From contig DATEDI010000005.1 of the NCBI GenBank assembly GCA_035281745.1, positions 1 through 64,000 of the forward strand: a DNA stretch of 64,000 bases. The letters are read 5' to 3'. The DNA comes from 66-474 sp035281745 (GTDB taxonomy: Bacteria > Pseudomonadota > Gammaproteobacteria > Xanthomonadales > Rhodanobacteraceae). Both the position numbers and the translations under genes were made by a program. A model generated the notes under the pieces. That model was not told where the DNA came from and made no database searches. It was given only the letters and a program-made list of their open reading frames with translations. Below, one piece after another: positions 8,408 through 17,187 of the stretch (position 1 is its first letter; every line of letters starts with the position of its first letter).

Positions 8408-8761
8408 GTTCGTACCGAATACTTGGCAGAGGGCATGCTGGGCCAAGTTTCTCCTCCGAATGGTTGCATCATTTGGGTGGACTGACTCCCTAGAGCGTTG
8501 GCGCGTTGCGCTCGATGCGGCGCGGAAGCGGCCGCGCCAATTCCATCTTGCGGCCTTGAACGGCGATACGCTCGCCGCCGTCGGAGCCCGGCCTTTCGCC
8601 GGCGGACGGCCCGCGCTTCCAGGCATTGCTGACGCAGTACGCCAGGTACAGACCCGCCGTCGTCTACCCGATCCCGCCGGCCGGGGTTGCCGCCGCCGCG
8701 TCCGCACCGGCGCAATCCACCACAAAGCAAGGGGCGCGAAGCAGATCCGCTGCGCTTGCCA
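8408..8761. other. Intergenic region between hom and the APC permease
   Basis: About 350 nt between two convergent genes. Several frames are open because of high G+C, but none has a ribosome site, a recognisable domain or a plausible composition. I see no clear terminator hairpin with a T-run, no repeat and no RNA gene. It may hold a decayed gene, but I cannot identify one. Confidence 0.5.
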
Positions 8762-10423
8762 TTACCTCGTCATGCGCTCGGCCGTTTCCTCATCCGGCGG
8801 CACGAGGATCGCGCCGGGATTCGCCTGCGCTTTCATCCTGATCGCCTCGACTTCCGGGGTGCGCCAACCGCAGGCCAGGCCCCATGCGAAGAAGCCGACC
8901 GCGATCACCGCGACGATCAGCAAGTCCCAGCCATAGGGCAAATAGCCGTGTCCGCCGAAGCGCGCGCTGCCGGCCCACGACAGCAGTGCGATGGCCGGGA
9001 GATAGAAGATCAGCCACAACGCACCTTGCACCTGTTTCATCAAATCAGTGCCGCCGCGCCTCACCGCGTACCAGAGCCACACCGGCAGCGCGACCACCAT
9101 CAGCAGGATGATCTCGCCGGTGCGCGGCCAGCGCGCCCAGTACAGGAGTTCGGTTGCGAACACGAACGCCAGGCCCGCGATCACGCGCAGCATGGGAAGC
9201 CGCAGTGGACGGTGGATGTCCGGCGCGGTGCGCCTCAGCACCGACACGCTGACTGGCCCGGTCAGGTACGAAATGATGGTCGCGACCGAAATCACCTCGG
9301 CCAATGTCGCCCAGCCGCGGAAGAAGAACAGGAAGATGAAGGCGACCACCAGGTTCAGCCACATCGCCGGGCGCGGAATGCCGAAGCGCGGGTGCACGCG
9401 GCCGAAGATCTTCGGCAGCGTGCCGTTGCGTTCCATGCCGTAGATCATCCGCGCGGTGGTCGCGGTGTAGGTCGCGCCGGTGCCGCTGGGGCTGATGAAT
9501 GCATCGGAATACAGGAGCAACGCCAGCCAGTTGAGGTTCAACGCAATCGCCAGTTGCGCGAACGGCGAGGAGTGCTCGATTGCGGCCCAGCCCCCCTGCG
9601 CCAGCAGCACCGGGTCGGTCGAGCCAAGAAACGCGACCTGCAACAACAGGTACACGATCGTCGCCAGCAGGATCGAGCCGATCACGCCGAACGGCACGTT
9701 GCGGCCCGGATTCTTGGCTTCGCCCGCGAGATTCACCGGACTCTGGAAGCCATTGAAGCTGAACACGATGCCGCTGATGGCGACCGCGGTGAGGATCGCG
9801 GAAATGTTGTAAGCGTGCGGCCCGCCGTGCGCACCGACATGGAAATTTTCGGGATGGAACGAAGTCGCCATCAGCGCGATCGCGGTCAGCGCCGGCACGA
9901 TCAGCTTGTAGATCGTGATCCAGGTGTTGGTCTTGGCGAAAAGGTTGACGCTCCAGTAATTCAGCAGGAAGTAGCCGATCACCAGCAGCGCGGCGATGCC
10001 GAGCCCGTACGGACTCAACTCGCCCAACCCGCCCGGCGCCACGTGATACAGGTTTTGCGCCCACTGCCATGGCCATGACGCCATGTACTGCACCGAGGCT
10101 TCCGCTTCCACCGGGATCACCGACGCGATTGCGATCCAGTTGGCCCAGGCGGCGATGAAACCCACCAGCGTGCCGTGCGAATACTGGCCGTAGCGCACCA
10201 TGCCGCCCGATTCCGGGAACATCGCGCCGAGTTCGGCGTAGGTGACCGCGATGAACAGGATCACCACCGCGCCGATGACCCATGCCCAGATCGCGCCAGG
10301 TCCTGCGAGCTGCGCCGCACGCCAGGCGCCGAACAGCCAGCCCGAGCCGATGATCGAGCCCAGACCCGTGAACATCAACGCCCACGCACCGACGTTGCGG
10401 CGGATTGCGTTTTCGTGACTCAT
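8762..10423 (-). CDS. APC superfamily amino acid permease
   Basis: A 553-aa integral membrane amino acid/polyamine-organocation transporter with about 12 hydrophobic segments. The first segment carries the substrate-binding glycine pattern GLGSIIGSGWLFGA, and segment 6 has ISGIVFSFNGFQSPVNLAGE. Other family parts are the loop PGRNVPFGVIGS and AFISPSGTGATYTATTARMIYGM in TM8. The ATG at 10423 (MSHENAIRRN) has AAGG upstream and is preferred over a TTG seven codons earlier. Substrate cannot be assigned. The gene stands alone between a plus-strand small gene and hom. Confidence 0.9.
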   Translation of the reverse strand: MSHENAIRRNVGAWALMFTGLGSIIGSGWLFGAWRAAQLAGPGAIWAWVIGAVVILFIAVTYAELGAMFPESGGMVRYGQYSHGTLVGFIAAWANWIAIASVIPVEAEASVQYMASWPWQWAQNLYHVAPGGLGELSPYGLGIAALLVIGYFLLNYWSVNLFAKTNTWITIYKLIVPALTAIALMATSFHPENFHVGAHGGPHAYNISAILTAVAISGIVFSFNGFQSPVNLAGEAKNPGRNVPFGVIGSILLATIVYLLLQVAFLGSTDPVLLAQGGWAAIEHSSPFAQLAIALNLNWLALLLYSDAFISPSGTGATYTATTARMIYGMERNGTLPKIFGRVHPRFGIPRPAMWLNLVVAFIFLFFFRGWATLAEVISVATIISYLTGPVSVSVLRRTAPDIHRPLRLPMLRVIAGLAFVFATELLYWARWPRTGEIILLMVVALPVWLWYAVRRGGTDLMKQVQGALWLIFYLPAIALLSWAGSARFGGHGYLPYGWDLLIVAVIAVGFFAWGLACGWRTPEVEAIRMKAQANPGAILVPPDEETAERMTR

Positions 10424-10592
10424 CGCGGCGACCTTTTCCGGCAAAACAGTTCCCGATGATCGCAGAATCGGCCGCGCATGTCCGCGTGGCGATGATCATG
10501 CTGGTGTGCGATCGACGCTGGCGGCAAACCGCGCCGGCCTGCGCCGTGCGGCGCATAATGTCGGCGGTGCCGTTCTTCCCATGGAGCACGCG

Positions 10593-10958
10593 ATGAACAC
10601 GAATCAGGCAGCGCAACCGCCGCACGCCGGTGCGGGCGCACCACCGGCTCGGGCCACCCAGGCCGCACGCATGCAGGCGGCGATAGACAAGGCCGTGGCG
10701 GTGGCGCCGGGCTTCCTGCGCGGCGACGTCGATGCCGACCACATGGCGCACACGATGGTCGGCGCGGTGCACGGCTACGTCGAACAGGACCGCGCCGACG
10801 GCGGCGATGGCAACGGGCGCAGCCCGGAAGCCAGGCAGTTGCAAAACGCGCTGGCCGAGCTCGTGGCCTGCGGTTCGGGCTATCTTGCCGGCCGTTGCGA
10901 CGCCGCCTGTGTCGCCCGCACCATGACCCAGATGATGCGCGAGTTCGGCACGCGTTGA
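10593..10958 (+). CDS. Hypothetical protein (alanine-rich, 121 aa)
   Basis: I do not recognise a family. The ATG at 10593 has GGAG six bases upstream, and an in-frame ATG at 10581 is less well placed. The protein starts with a low-complexity Ala/Pro segment, followed by two similar helical parts: GDVDADHMAHTMVGAVHGYV at residues 43-62 and GRCDAACVARTMTQMMREFG near the end. This suggests an internal duplication. No signal peptide or membrane segment is apparent. Probably cytoplasmic; function unknown. Confidence 0.6.
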   Translation: MNTNQAAQPPHAGAGAPPARATQAARMQAAIDKAVAVAPGFLRGDVDADHMAHTMVGAVHGYVEQDRADGGDGNGRSPEARQLQNALAELVACGSGYLAGRCDAACVARTMTQMMREFGTR

Positions 10959-11039
10959 GCTGACGGCCAGAAGTCGCGGCGCGCGAAGCAAGTTCCGGTT
11001 CCACCCTTCTTTCCGAAGGGACGCCGGCAGAGCGAGAGG

Positions 11040-12374
11040 CTACGCCGACGCGAATGCTTCGCGCGTGAGATTCACCGGGTCGCCATCGGTGCACACGACG
11101 TCGTCTTCAATGCGGATGCCGCCATACTTGCGGAAGGCGTCGACCTTCGGCCAGGCGACGTCCTTGGCAGCGGGTTTGGCTTTCAATTCCGCGAGCAGCA
11201 TGTCGATGAAATACAGGCCCGGCTCGATGGTCGTGACCATGCCGGGTTGCAGGGTGCGCGTGAGGCGCAGGTAGGGGTGGCCTTCGGGTTTCGGAATCTT
11301 CGCGCCGCTTTCGTCGCGGGCGAAGCCGGCCACGTCGTGGACCTGCAATCCGATCAGATGCCCGAGGCCGTGCGGAAAGAACGTAGATGAAATGCCGTTG
11401 GCCACCGCGGCCTCGGGCGAACAGGTGATGAAGCCCAGGTCGTGCATCGCTTGCATCAACACGTGGTGTGCGTGGATGTGCAGTTCGGGATAGCTTTGCC
11501 TTGCGCGCACTTTCGCGCAGAAACCTTGCTGCGCGTTTTCCACGGCATCGATCAAGGTCTGGAATTCACCGGCGTCGGGTGACGCATACGTGCGCGTGAT
11601 GTCGGAGGCATAGCCGTGGAATTGCCCGCCTGCGTCGATCAGGAACGAGTGCGCGTGCACCGGTGGGTTGCGCTCGAAGTGCATGTAGTGCAGCACCGCG
11701 CCGTGCGTGTCCAGCGCGATGATGTTGCCGTAGGGCAACTGCTGCTCGGTGAGCCGCGTGGCTTCGAGATAACGGCAGTGGATGTCGAATTCCGACAAGC
11801 CTTCGCGGAACGCCCGCTCCGCGGCGCGATGCCCGTGCACGCCGAGCTTGCTGGCCACGCGCATCATGGTGATTTCGTACGGCGTCTTGAACGCGCGCCG
11901 GTAGTGCAGCAGGTTCAACGCGGCTTCGGGATTGCGGGGTTCGATGTCACCGATCGCGGCCTTGGCTTCGCCGATGATGGCGCAGCGCGAGGCGTCTTTC
12001 GGCAGGTGCGCGCGGGCTTCCTCCGCACTGCGGATGATCGCGACGTCGAAGTGCTCGATCCAATAGCCCGATGGCGCGTTGGGTACCACGTGCCAGTAAT
12101 CGCGTGGCTGCAGGAAGATCAGTTTCGGTTTCCCGCCCGGCGTGTACACGATCCAGCTGCCGGGTGCATCGGTCAGCGGCAGCCAGTGCAGGAAATGCGG
12201 ATTCGCCTTGAATGCGTAGTGCTGGTCGTCGAGAAACCATCCGTGCGGCATGCCGGCGGCAACCACCAGTGTGTCGCGCCCGCAGGCTGCCAGCGCGTCG
12301 GCGCTACGCTTTTCGACTTCGGCGAGATGCGCGGGGTACAGCGCGGCGAGATTGTCCTGCGGGGAAGCGGTCAT
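11040..12374 (-). CDS. pepQ: Xaa-Pro dipeptidase
   Basis: A 444-aa prolidase of the M24B family that splits dipeptides with C-terminal proline, matching the roughly 443-aa length of proteobacterial PepQ. The C-terminal pita-bread domain shows the dinuclear metal ligands in SFLIDAGGQFHGYASDITRTY (two Asp), the catalytic PHGLGHLIGLQVHDVAG (His), TTIEPGLYFI (Glu) and GGIRIEDDVV (Glu). The N-terminal domain carries GWFLDDQHYAFKANPHFLHW typical of PepQ. It is a stand-alone cytoplasmic enzyme; upstream lies a repeat-bearing intergenic region. Confidence 0.95.
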   Translation of the reverse strand: MTASPQDNLAALYPAHLAEVEKRSADALAACGRDTLVVAAGMPHGWFLDDQHYAFKANPHFLHWLPLTDAPGSWIVYTPGGKPKLIFLQPRDYWHVVPNAPSGYWIEHFDVAIIRSAEEARAHLPKDASRCAIIGEAKAAIGDIEPRNPEAALNLLHYRRAFKTPYEITMMRVASKLGVHGHRAAERAFREGLSEFDIHCRYLEATRLTEQQLPYGNIIALDTHGAVLHYMHFERNPPVHAHSFLIDAGGQFHGYASDITRTYASPDAGEFQTLIDAVENAQQGFCAKVRARQSYPELHIHAHHVLMQAMHDLGFITCSPEAAVANGISSTFFPHGLGHLIGLQVHDVAGFARDESGAKIPKPEGHPYLRLTRTLQPGMVTTIEPGLYFIDMLLAELKAKPAAKDVAWPKVDAFRKYGGIRIEDDVVCTDGDPVNLTREAFASA

Positions 12375-12458
12375 GGCGATGCTTCGGGCGGCTGCGTGAA
12401 AGCTGGAACGTCATGATGCGGCGACGCGCGCCGCAACGCAAAGTGTGTTTTGGTGAAA

Positions 12459-12661
12459 AGTCAGCCCATGGAAGGGCGTTCTGGGGCAGCGTCGTCAAGC
12501 TGACGGCTGGTCGCGAAAACCTTGAACGAAGCAGCGATCACGGATGATCGCAAGGATTTCGGCGAAGAGTCAGGCCACGGACGGCCGTTCTGGACTGCAT
12601 GATCTCAAGAACATTCAATTGGCTCGTAAATTCTCGAAGCAGCGATCACGGATGATCGCAA
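12459..12661. repeat. Two-part dispersed repeat with palindromic core
   Basis: Two repeat modules alternate here. Module B occurs twice with no mismatch over 27 bp (12527-12553 and 12635-12661) and contains the hairpin GCGATC-ACGGAT-GATCGC. Module A (26 bp, 12459-12484 and 12568-12593) is repeated with about 22 of 26 identities and ends CGTTCTGG. The arrangement A-B-A-B resembles repetitive extragenic palindromes of Xanthomonadales. The last B copy abuts the end of the PilZ gene. Confidence 0.75.
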
Positions 12662-12663
12662 AG

Positions 12664-13005
12664 CTACGCCGCGCTCTGCTCCAGCCAGTGATCCAGTGAA
12701 GCCGCCGCCGAACCGCTGATCGAGATGATGCGTAACCCCGACCATTGGTAACCGTTGGTGGCGGCCAGCTCGGTCCACATGGTGTGCACCCCGGTTTCGA
12801 TGTCGGTGGGCGCACCGCGTCTGTCGGGCAGACGGAACTTCAGTTGGTACAAGGCATCGTCGCGCAAGGGGCGATGGCAGATCAGCATCATGCCGGTCCG
12901 CGAGAGATTGCCCACCCGACCGATGTTTTCGCCGCTCATGCTGTCGACGACCTCGATGGGCGCCGAAATCGGCTTGCGCGGGGCGCTGCGGCGTTCGTCG
13001 TTCAT
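12664..13005 (-). CDS. PilZ domain protein
   Basis: A 113-aa single-domain PilZ protein, a class that binds cyclic di-GMP and controls motility, pili or exopolysaccharide. The c-di-GMP-binding signature is present as ERRSAPRKPIS (R-x3-R region) and GRVGNLSRTGMMLI (D/N-x-S-x2-G). It overlaps the stop of the upstream DUF1631 gene by 4 nt (ATGA), so the two are coupled and may work together. Confidence 0.88.
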   Translation of the reverse strand: MNDERRSAPRKPISAPIEVVDSMSGENIGRVGNLSRTGMMLICHRPLRDDALYQLKFRLPDRRGAPTDIETGVHTMWTELAATNGYQWSGLRIISISGSAAASLDHWLEQSAA

Positions 13006-15215
13006 GCGGCGGGTTCCGTGGGTTGGTTGGACCGACTGAATTTCCGCAAACCTGTCACCAGTGCATTCCAGGCGCGGTCGATCATACCGCTGTCCTGGCG
13101 CGGAATGAGGCGAACCTGACCGCGCGCCATCATTCGCGCGATCTGGTCCAGTGTTCGTTCAGGCGCGGCAGCGCCGCGTGCATTGACCAGCAGACAACGG
13201 CCACTGGCAGGTGCGAACCACGCCAGTTTGCGCGCGACCTTCTGGCCCTGCTGGTTGATGGTGAATTCCAGCCAGCTACCGAACGGGAGTTGCTTCAACG
13301 TTTCCAGCGCGCGTCGTTCGCTGGGCGTCAGCGTCAGTTTGCGCGGGCCGGCGTCGGCAGGCGTGGCGGGCTCGTCATCGCCGGGTTTGTGGCGCGACTT
13401 CAGGCGAATCAGAAGTTCGGTCTGGCTGGGCGGCGGCGTCGCGGCCTGTGACGTGGCGCGCTGCGGCATGTCCAGCGCGTAACGGGTGATCTGGTCGGCT
13501 TCGGCGGCCTGCAAACCGACCTGGGTGAGGCCGTGGTTCAAATCCGAGGCGAGCTTGGCATCGTCGCGTTCGACGGAAGAACCCAGCAGCTGGTCGGCGG
13601 CGGCGAGGCGGCGGCGATAGGCCTCGCTGTTCTCGCCTTCCCGCAGCAGCGTCAGCGTCAGTGCGTCGGTCCACGCGTTTTCCAGCAGGGAGCGGACCAG
13701 CGGCGTGGTCTTGTGTCCGGCGAGGCGTTTGCCGATCGCGTCGGAGGCGGCGGCGCGCGCGTCGCGCAGGCGATCGCGGCCCTGCGCGGCTTCCACCTGC
13801 CGGCGCTCGGCGATTTCGGCGCGCCGGCTGAGCAGGCGCAGGTGCGAGTCGAGGTCGTCCGCCTCGCGTTTGATTACGCCGAGGTCGCCCTGGTATTCCG
13901 AGGCGACGCGGTCGACGGAGCGCTGCAGGCGCTGATTCAGGGCGACGTCGAAGTGATCGTCGCTGCGATCCAGCCACAGGTTCGCGGTTTCCAGCACCAG
14001 GTTCAGCAGCCGCCGCGCGGGATGGTTGCGCACGGTGAAGAAATCATTGTCCGACAGCGCGACCCGTAACAGCGGCACTTGCAGATTGGCGAGCAACTGC
14101 TGCGCAACGCCTTCGCTGCGCGTTTCGGTGAGCAACTGGTCGTACAGCAGGCCGACCAGGTCCAATGCGTCGCGGTGTTCGGGCTGCAACTGCACCGTGT
14201 CGCCATGCGCGCCGCGGCGGAGTTGGGCCAGCAGGTCGCCGGTCAGGCGTTCGCCTGCCTGTGGCGCACCGGCCTTGCGCGACGGCAACGCCTGCAGCGC
14301 CGACAGGGCTTCCTGCAATTCCGGCATCGACGCGAACTGCGCAGACTGCGCGGCGGCTGCCCGGGCTTCGGGATGCAACGCCTGCCGTCGCGCATCGAGC
14401 AGCGAGTGCAGTTCGCTCATCGGCGGCGCGGCGGGCGGGGTGAAGTTGGTTGCCGGCGCGATGGGGCTTGCCGCGGATGCCTCGTCGGGCGCCGAGGCGG
14501 CGGATGTCGGTCGCGGTTCCGATGGCGCGCGCTTGGGCAGGTAACTGCGCAAGTCGGGCAGGATGCCCGATGCCTTGAGATGCTCGTTCAGGCGCCCGTA
14601 GAACGACTCGGCCGCGCCGAACAGGCGTCGATCGCACAGCCGGTAGAACAACAGACGGTGCTCGCGTTCGAGCCCCAGGTCGGCAGCGGCCTCGCTCAAC
14701 ACCGAGGCGAGGATATGCGGGCCGGGCGGCAATGCTTCGTTGTCGAGCGGCGGGGCAGCCGCCAGCACGGCATAGCGATGGCACAAATCGAAGATCGCAT
14801 TGCCCGCGTGCAGTTCGGTGCGCGTGGACAGGTCATCCAGCGCCATGGTTTCGTCGAATTCGTGGGGATCGACCAGCGCCAAATTTCCGTTCCCGGCCTT
14901 GCGGTGCGCGGAGGCGTCTTCCGCCTGCGGCCTGCCGACGCTCGCGAAGCGGCGTTCCATGAAACCCATCAGCCTTCCCTGGAAACGCGGACGGTTGCGC
15001 TTGACCTCCTTCAGCGCTTCCATTGCTTCGTGCTGGGCCTGGCCGCCGCTGGATTGCTCGGCGATGCGGAACAATTCATGTTCCAGATCATCCAGCACGT
15101 TGCGCAGCAGCGGTTCCAGCAACGCGCCGCACTCGGCCAGTTGTTGCGCCAGCAGGTGCCGGGCGCGTGGCGCCAGGTCGCTGCGGTCAGCGAGTGTCGG
15201 CATGTTCGATCGCAT
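13002..15215 (-). CDS. DUF1631 family protein
   Basis: A 737-aa cytoplasmic protein of the DUF1631 family, widespread in Gamma- and Betaproteobacteria and of unproven function. Visible parts are the N-terminal ARHLLAQQLAECGALLEPLL, a central helical region with PLLRVALSDNDFFTVRNHPA and LLNLVLETANLWLDR, and a C-terminal beta-rich module starting LKQLPFGSWLEFTINQQGQ that resembles a PilZ-like barrel. A low-complexity Ala/Pro stretch lies at about residues 245-290. The start is uncertain: ATG at 15215 (MRSNMPTL) or 15203 (MPTLADR). Coupling to the PilZ gene suggests a link to c-di-GMP signalling; that is inference. Confidence 0.82.
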   Translation of the reverse strand: MRSNMPTLADRSDLAPRARHLLAQQLAECGALLEPLLRNVLDDLEHELFRIAEQSSGGQAQHEAMEALKEVKRNRPRFQGRLMGFMERRFASVGRPQAEDASAHRKAGNGNLALVDPHEFDETMALDDLSTRTELHAGNAIFDLCHRYAVLAAAPPLDNEALPPGPHILASVLSEAAADLGLEREHRLLFYRLCDRRLFGAAESFYGRLNEHLKASGILPDLRSYLPKRAPSEPRPTSAASAPDEASAASPIAPATNFTPPAAPPMSELHSLLDARRQALHPEARAAAAQSAQFASMPELQEALSALQALPSRKAGAPQAGERLTGDLLAQLRRGAHGDTVQLQPEHRDALDLVGLLYDQLLTETRSEGVAQQLLANLQVPLLRVALSDNDFFTVRNHPARRLLNLVLETANLWLDRSDDHFDVALNQRLQRSVDRVASEYQGDLGVIKREADDLDSHLRLLSRRAEIAERRQVEAAQGRDRLRDARAAASDAIGKRLAGHKTTPLVRSLLENAWTDALTLTLLREGENSEAYRRRLAAADQLLGSSVERDDAKLASDLNHGLTQVGLQAAEADQITRYALDMPQRATSQAATPPPSQTELLIRLKSRHKPGDDEPATPADAGPRKLTLTPSERRALETLKQLPFGSWLEFTINQQGQKVARKLAWFAPASGRCLLVNARGAAAPERTLDQIARMMARGQVRLIPRQDSGMIDRAWNALVTGLRKFSRSNQPTEPAA

Positions 15216-15337
15216 TTGAAGCTGGAAGACCCCTGGGATTCCCCGTAGGCCCGGATGCTGGCACCCAGCCGGCAAACTGCCCCACGACGCGGCGATTCTA
15301 TGCAAGCGCGGCGGAAAGTGCCATCACAGTGCCGGAA

Positions 15338-15520
15338 TCACTCGTCGCCAGTCCTGACGCGGACGGAAATCTCCGTGCCGTTTGTCTCGACGTAGACCTG
15401 CATCGGGCGGCAGCACACCGGGCAATCCTCGACATAGGTGGCGTCGCCCGCCGAGGCGTCCACCACCAGTTCGATGGATTCGCCGCAATAGGGGCAGGCG
15501 AGGGCAACGAGCTCAGGCAT
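15338..15520 (-). CDS. CPXCG motif-containing cysteine-rich protein
   Basis: A 60-aa protein with two paired-cysteine knuckles, CPYCG and CPVCC, expected to bind one zinc ion. The family (CPXCG-motif cysteine-rich proteins) is conserved in gammaproteobacteria without known function. The middle SIELVVDASAGDATYVEDC and the C-terminal VETNGTEISVRVRTGDE fit it. The start codon overlaps the end of hemW by 8 nt, so it is the downstream member of that operon. Confidence 0.87.
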   Translation of the reverse strand: MPELVALACPYCGESIELVVDASAGDATYVEDCPVCCRPMQVYVETNGTEISVRVRTGDE

Positions 15521-16736
15521 GCCGGCGCCCGGGATTCCGCGGCGGCAGGAACACTTCGATCAGGTCATTGAGGAAGCGGCGACCGAGGGAGGTTGCTTGC
15601 AGCCGATCGGGGGCATCGATCAGCCAGCCACGTGCGTGCGCTTCGCGAAGCGGCGCCGTGATCGCGTCGAGCGGCAGGCCCGTGCGCGCGGCGAAATCCG
15701 CGATCGGCACACCATCGTTCAAGCGCAAGGCGTTCAACATGAATTCGAACGGTAGTTGCCCGGTGGTGATGGTTTCGTCGCCGCCGGTGCGCTGCGGCGT
15801 GTCCGCGTGCTGCAGGTAGGCGCGCGGTGAGCGGATTTTCCAGCGGCGGCGGATGCTGTCGGTCCCGCTGACCTTGCCGTGCGCGCCCGCGCCGATGCCG
15901 AGGTAGTCGCCGAATTCCCAGTAATTGAGGTTGTGACGGCAACGTCTTCCCGGTTGCGCGTACGCGGAAACCTCGTATTGCCCGTAGCCGGCCTCCGCCA
16001 GCCGCGCCTGACACGCCTCCTGCATGTCCCACGCGGCGTCGTGATCGGGCAACGGTGGCGGACGCTTCGCGAATGGCGTGCCGGGTTCCAGTGTCAACTG
16101 GTAATGCGAGATGTGCGCGGGCCGCAGCGCGATTGCACGTTCGACATCGGCGAGCGCCCCCTCCAGTGTTTGCCGCGGCAACGCGTACATCAGATCCATG
16201 TTGATGTTGGCGTAGTCCGAGTCCTGTGCCTGCTTGATGGCATGCTCGGCTTCGGCTGATGAATGGATGCGGCCCAGCGCGCGCAGCTTTTCATCGTCGA
16301 AGCTTTGCACCCCGAAACTGATCCGGTTGACGCCCGCTGCTCGGTAACCATCGAAAAGCCCGTGCTCGACCGTGCCGGGATTGGTTTCGAGGGTGATCTC
16401 GCAATCTTGCGCGAACGGAATGCGCGTCGATGCACCGCCCAGAATGGCCGCGATCGAATCTGGCGCGAACAGGCTGGGCGTGCCGCCGCCGAAGAACACG
16501 CTGCAAATTTCGCGCCCCTGGATCGCCCCGCTGAAATCGGCGAGATCACCATCGAGGTCGGCCAGCAGCGCCGTGACGTACTCGCGCTCCGGCATCGCGG
16601 CGCGCAGACCGTGCGAATTGAAATCGCAGTATGGGCATTTCCTCACGCACCAGGGGATGTGGATATAGAGCGCAAGCGGCGATTGGGGCTTGTCTCCCTT
16701 TTCGTTCGAGAGCGGGATGAGTGAGGATTGATCCAT
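15513..16736 (-). CDS. hemW: Radical SAM heme chaperone HemW
   Basis: A radical SAM protein homologous to coproporphyrinogen III dehydrogenase, now regarded as the heme chaperone HemW (formerly YggW). The [4Fe-4S] motif is CVRKCPYCDFNSHG, followed by SVFFGGGTPSLF, ITLETNPGTV, GVNRISFGVQSFDDEKLRALGR and NINMDLMYALPRQT. The C-terminal HemW domain has NLNYWEFGDYLGIGAGAHGK. The start ATG at 16736 (407 aa, near the usual 380) is a best guess, because the frame stays open upstream through a DUF559 cassette for 138 more codons. The natural protein could therefore be a fusion. Confidence 0.92.
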   Translation of the reverse strand: MDQSSLIPLSNEKGDKPQSPLALYIHIPWCVRKCPYCDFNSHGLRAAMPEREYVTALLADLDGDLADFSGAIQGREICSVFFGGGTPSLFAPDSIAAILGGASTRIPFAQDCEITLETNPGTVEHGLFDGYRAAGVNRISFGVQSFDDEKLRALGRIHSSAEAEHAIKQAQDSDYANINMDLMYALPRQTLEGALADVERAIALRPAHISHYQLTLEPGTPFAKRPPPLPDHDAAWDMQEACQARLAEAGYGQYEVSAYAQPGRRCRHNLNYWEFGDYLGIGAGAHGKVSGTDSIRRRWKIRSPRAYLQHADTPQRTGGDETITTGQLPFEFMLNALRLNDGVPIADFAARTGLPLDAITAPLREAHARGWLIDAPDRLQATSLGRRFLNDLIEVFLPPRNPGRRHA

Positions 16737-17150
16737 CTCTAGCAGAAGCCGCTTGTCTCCCTCTCCCGCTTGCGGGAGAGGGTTGGGGCGAGGGGAGATT
16801 TGCTGAAGTGATTCGAGTATCGCTGCAAGAACATGATCCGTTCTCGACAAGACATCATCATTCCAGAATCGCAGCACCAAGAAGCCGTCCCGCTCCAGAT
16901 ATTCAGTTCGTGTCTCATCGTGGTTCGTGTTCTCGAGGTGTTGGCCGCCATCCAGTTCCACGATGACCTTGGCTTCCATGCAGACAAAGTCGACGATGTA
17001 CCGGCCGAGTGGGGCTTGCCGCCGGAATCGATATCCACCGAGCTGACGATTGCGCAGGAAATGCCACAGCTTGAATTCCGCGTCAGTGCCGTCACGCCGC
17101 AACGCGCGAGCGTTCGCAATCTTTTGGTTCTTTTCCAAGCTTCCCCTCAT
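16737..17150 (-). CDS. DUF559 (Vsr/endonuclease-like) domain reading frame, in frame with hemW
   Basis: From the ATG at 17150 the frame encodes a DUF559 domain, a small PD-(D/E)XK fold related to very-short-patch repair endonucleases. Typical features are ARALRRDGTDAEFKLWHFLR, LGGYRFRRQAPLGRYIVDFV, the active-site-like CMEAKVIVELDGGQH, and FLVLRFWNDDVL. No stop codon separates it from hemW, so a 545-aa read-through protein is possible. The ATG overlaps the rdgB stop (ATGA). The cassette is bounded by inverted copies of a GC-rich palindromic repeat. Its function is unknown. The start codon and the last domain codons lie in the repeats, consistent with insertion of a mobile cassette. Confidence 0.75.
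16758..16796. repeat. DUF559-cassette terminal repeat, hemW side
   Basis: A palindrome with an 11-bp perfect stem, CCCTCTCCCGC (16759-16769) and GCGGGAGAGGG (16772-16782), followed by TTGGGGCGAGGGG. The reverse complement of the repeat at 17144-17187 matches it over 37 bp with about five mismatches, so the two copies are inverted around the DUF559 frame. In the hemW frame it encodes the residues SPRPNPLPQAGEG. Confidence 0.8.
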
Positions 17151-17187
17151 CCCAGCCCGCTCCCGCAAGTGGGAGAGGGGGCAAGGA
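17144..17187. repeat. DUF559-cassette terminal repeat, rdgB side
   Basis: Inverted copy of the repeat at 16758-16796, with the stem CTCCCGCAAGTGGGAG. It encodes the last residues of RdgB (PSPTCGSGLG) and the start codon of the DUF559 frame. The repeat therefore replaced the original rdgB 3' end. Confidence 0.8.

Noticed and set aside
8460..8936. Plus-strand frame in the gap after hom
   Set aside because: No ribosome site, no recognisable family, and it runs into the antisense of the permease gene.
9045..10991. A 648-codon minus-strand frame over the permease gene
   Set aside because: Shadow of the APC permease in another frame of the same strand; the permease frame has the membrane segments and motifs.
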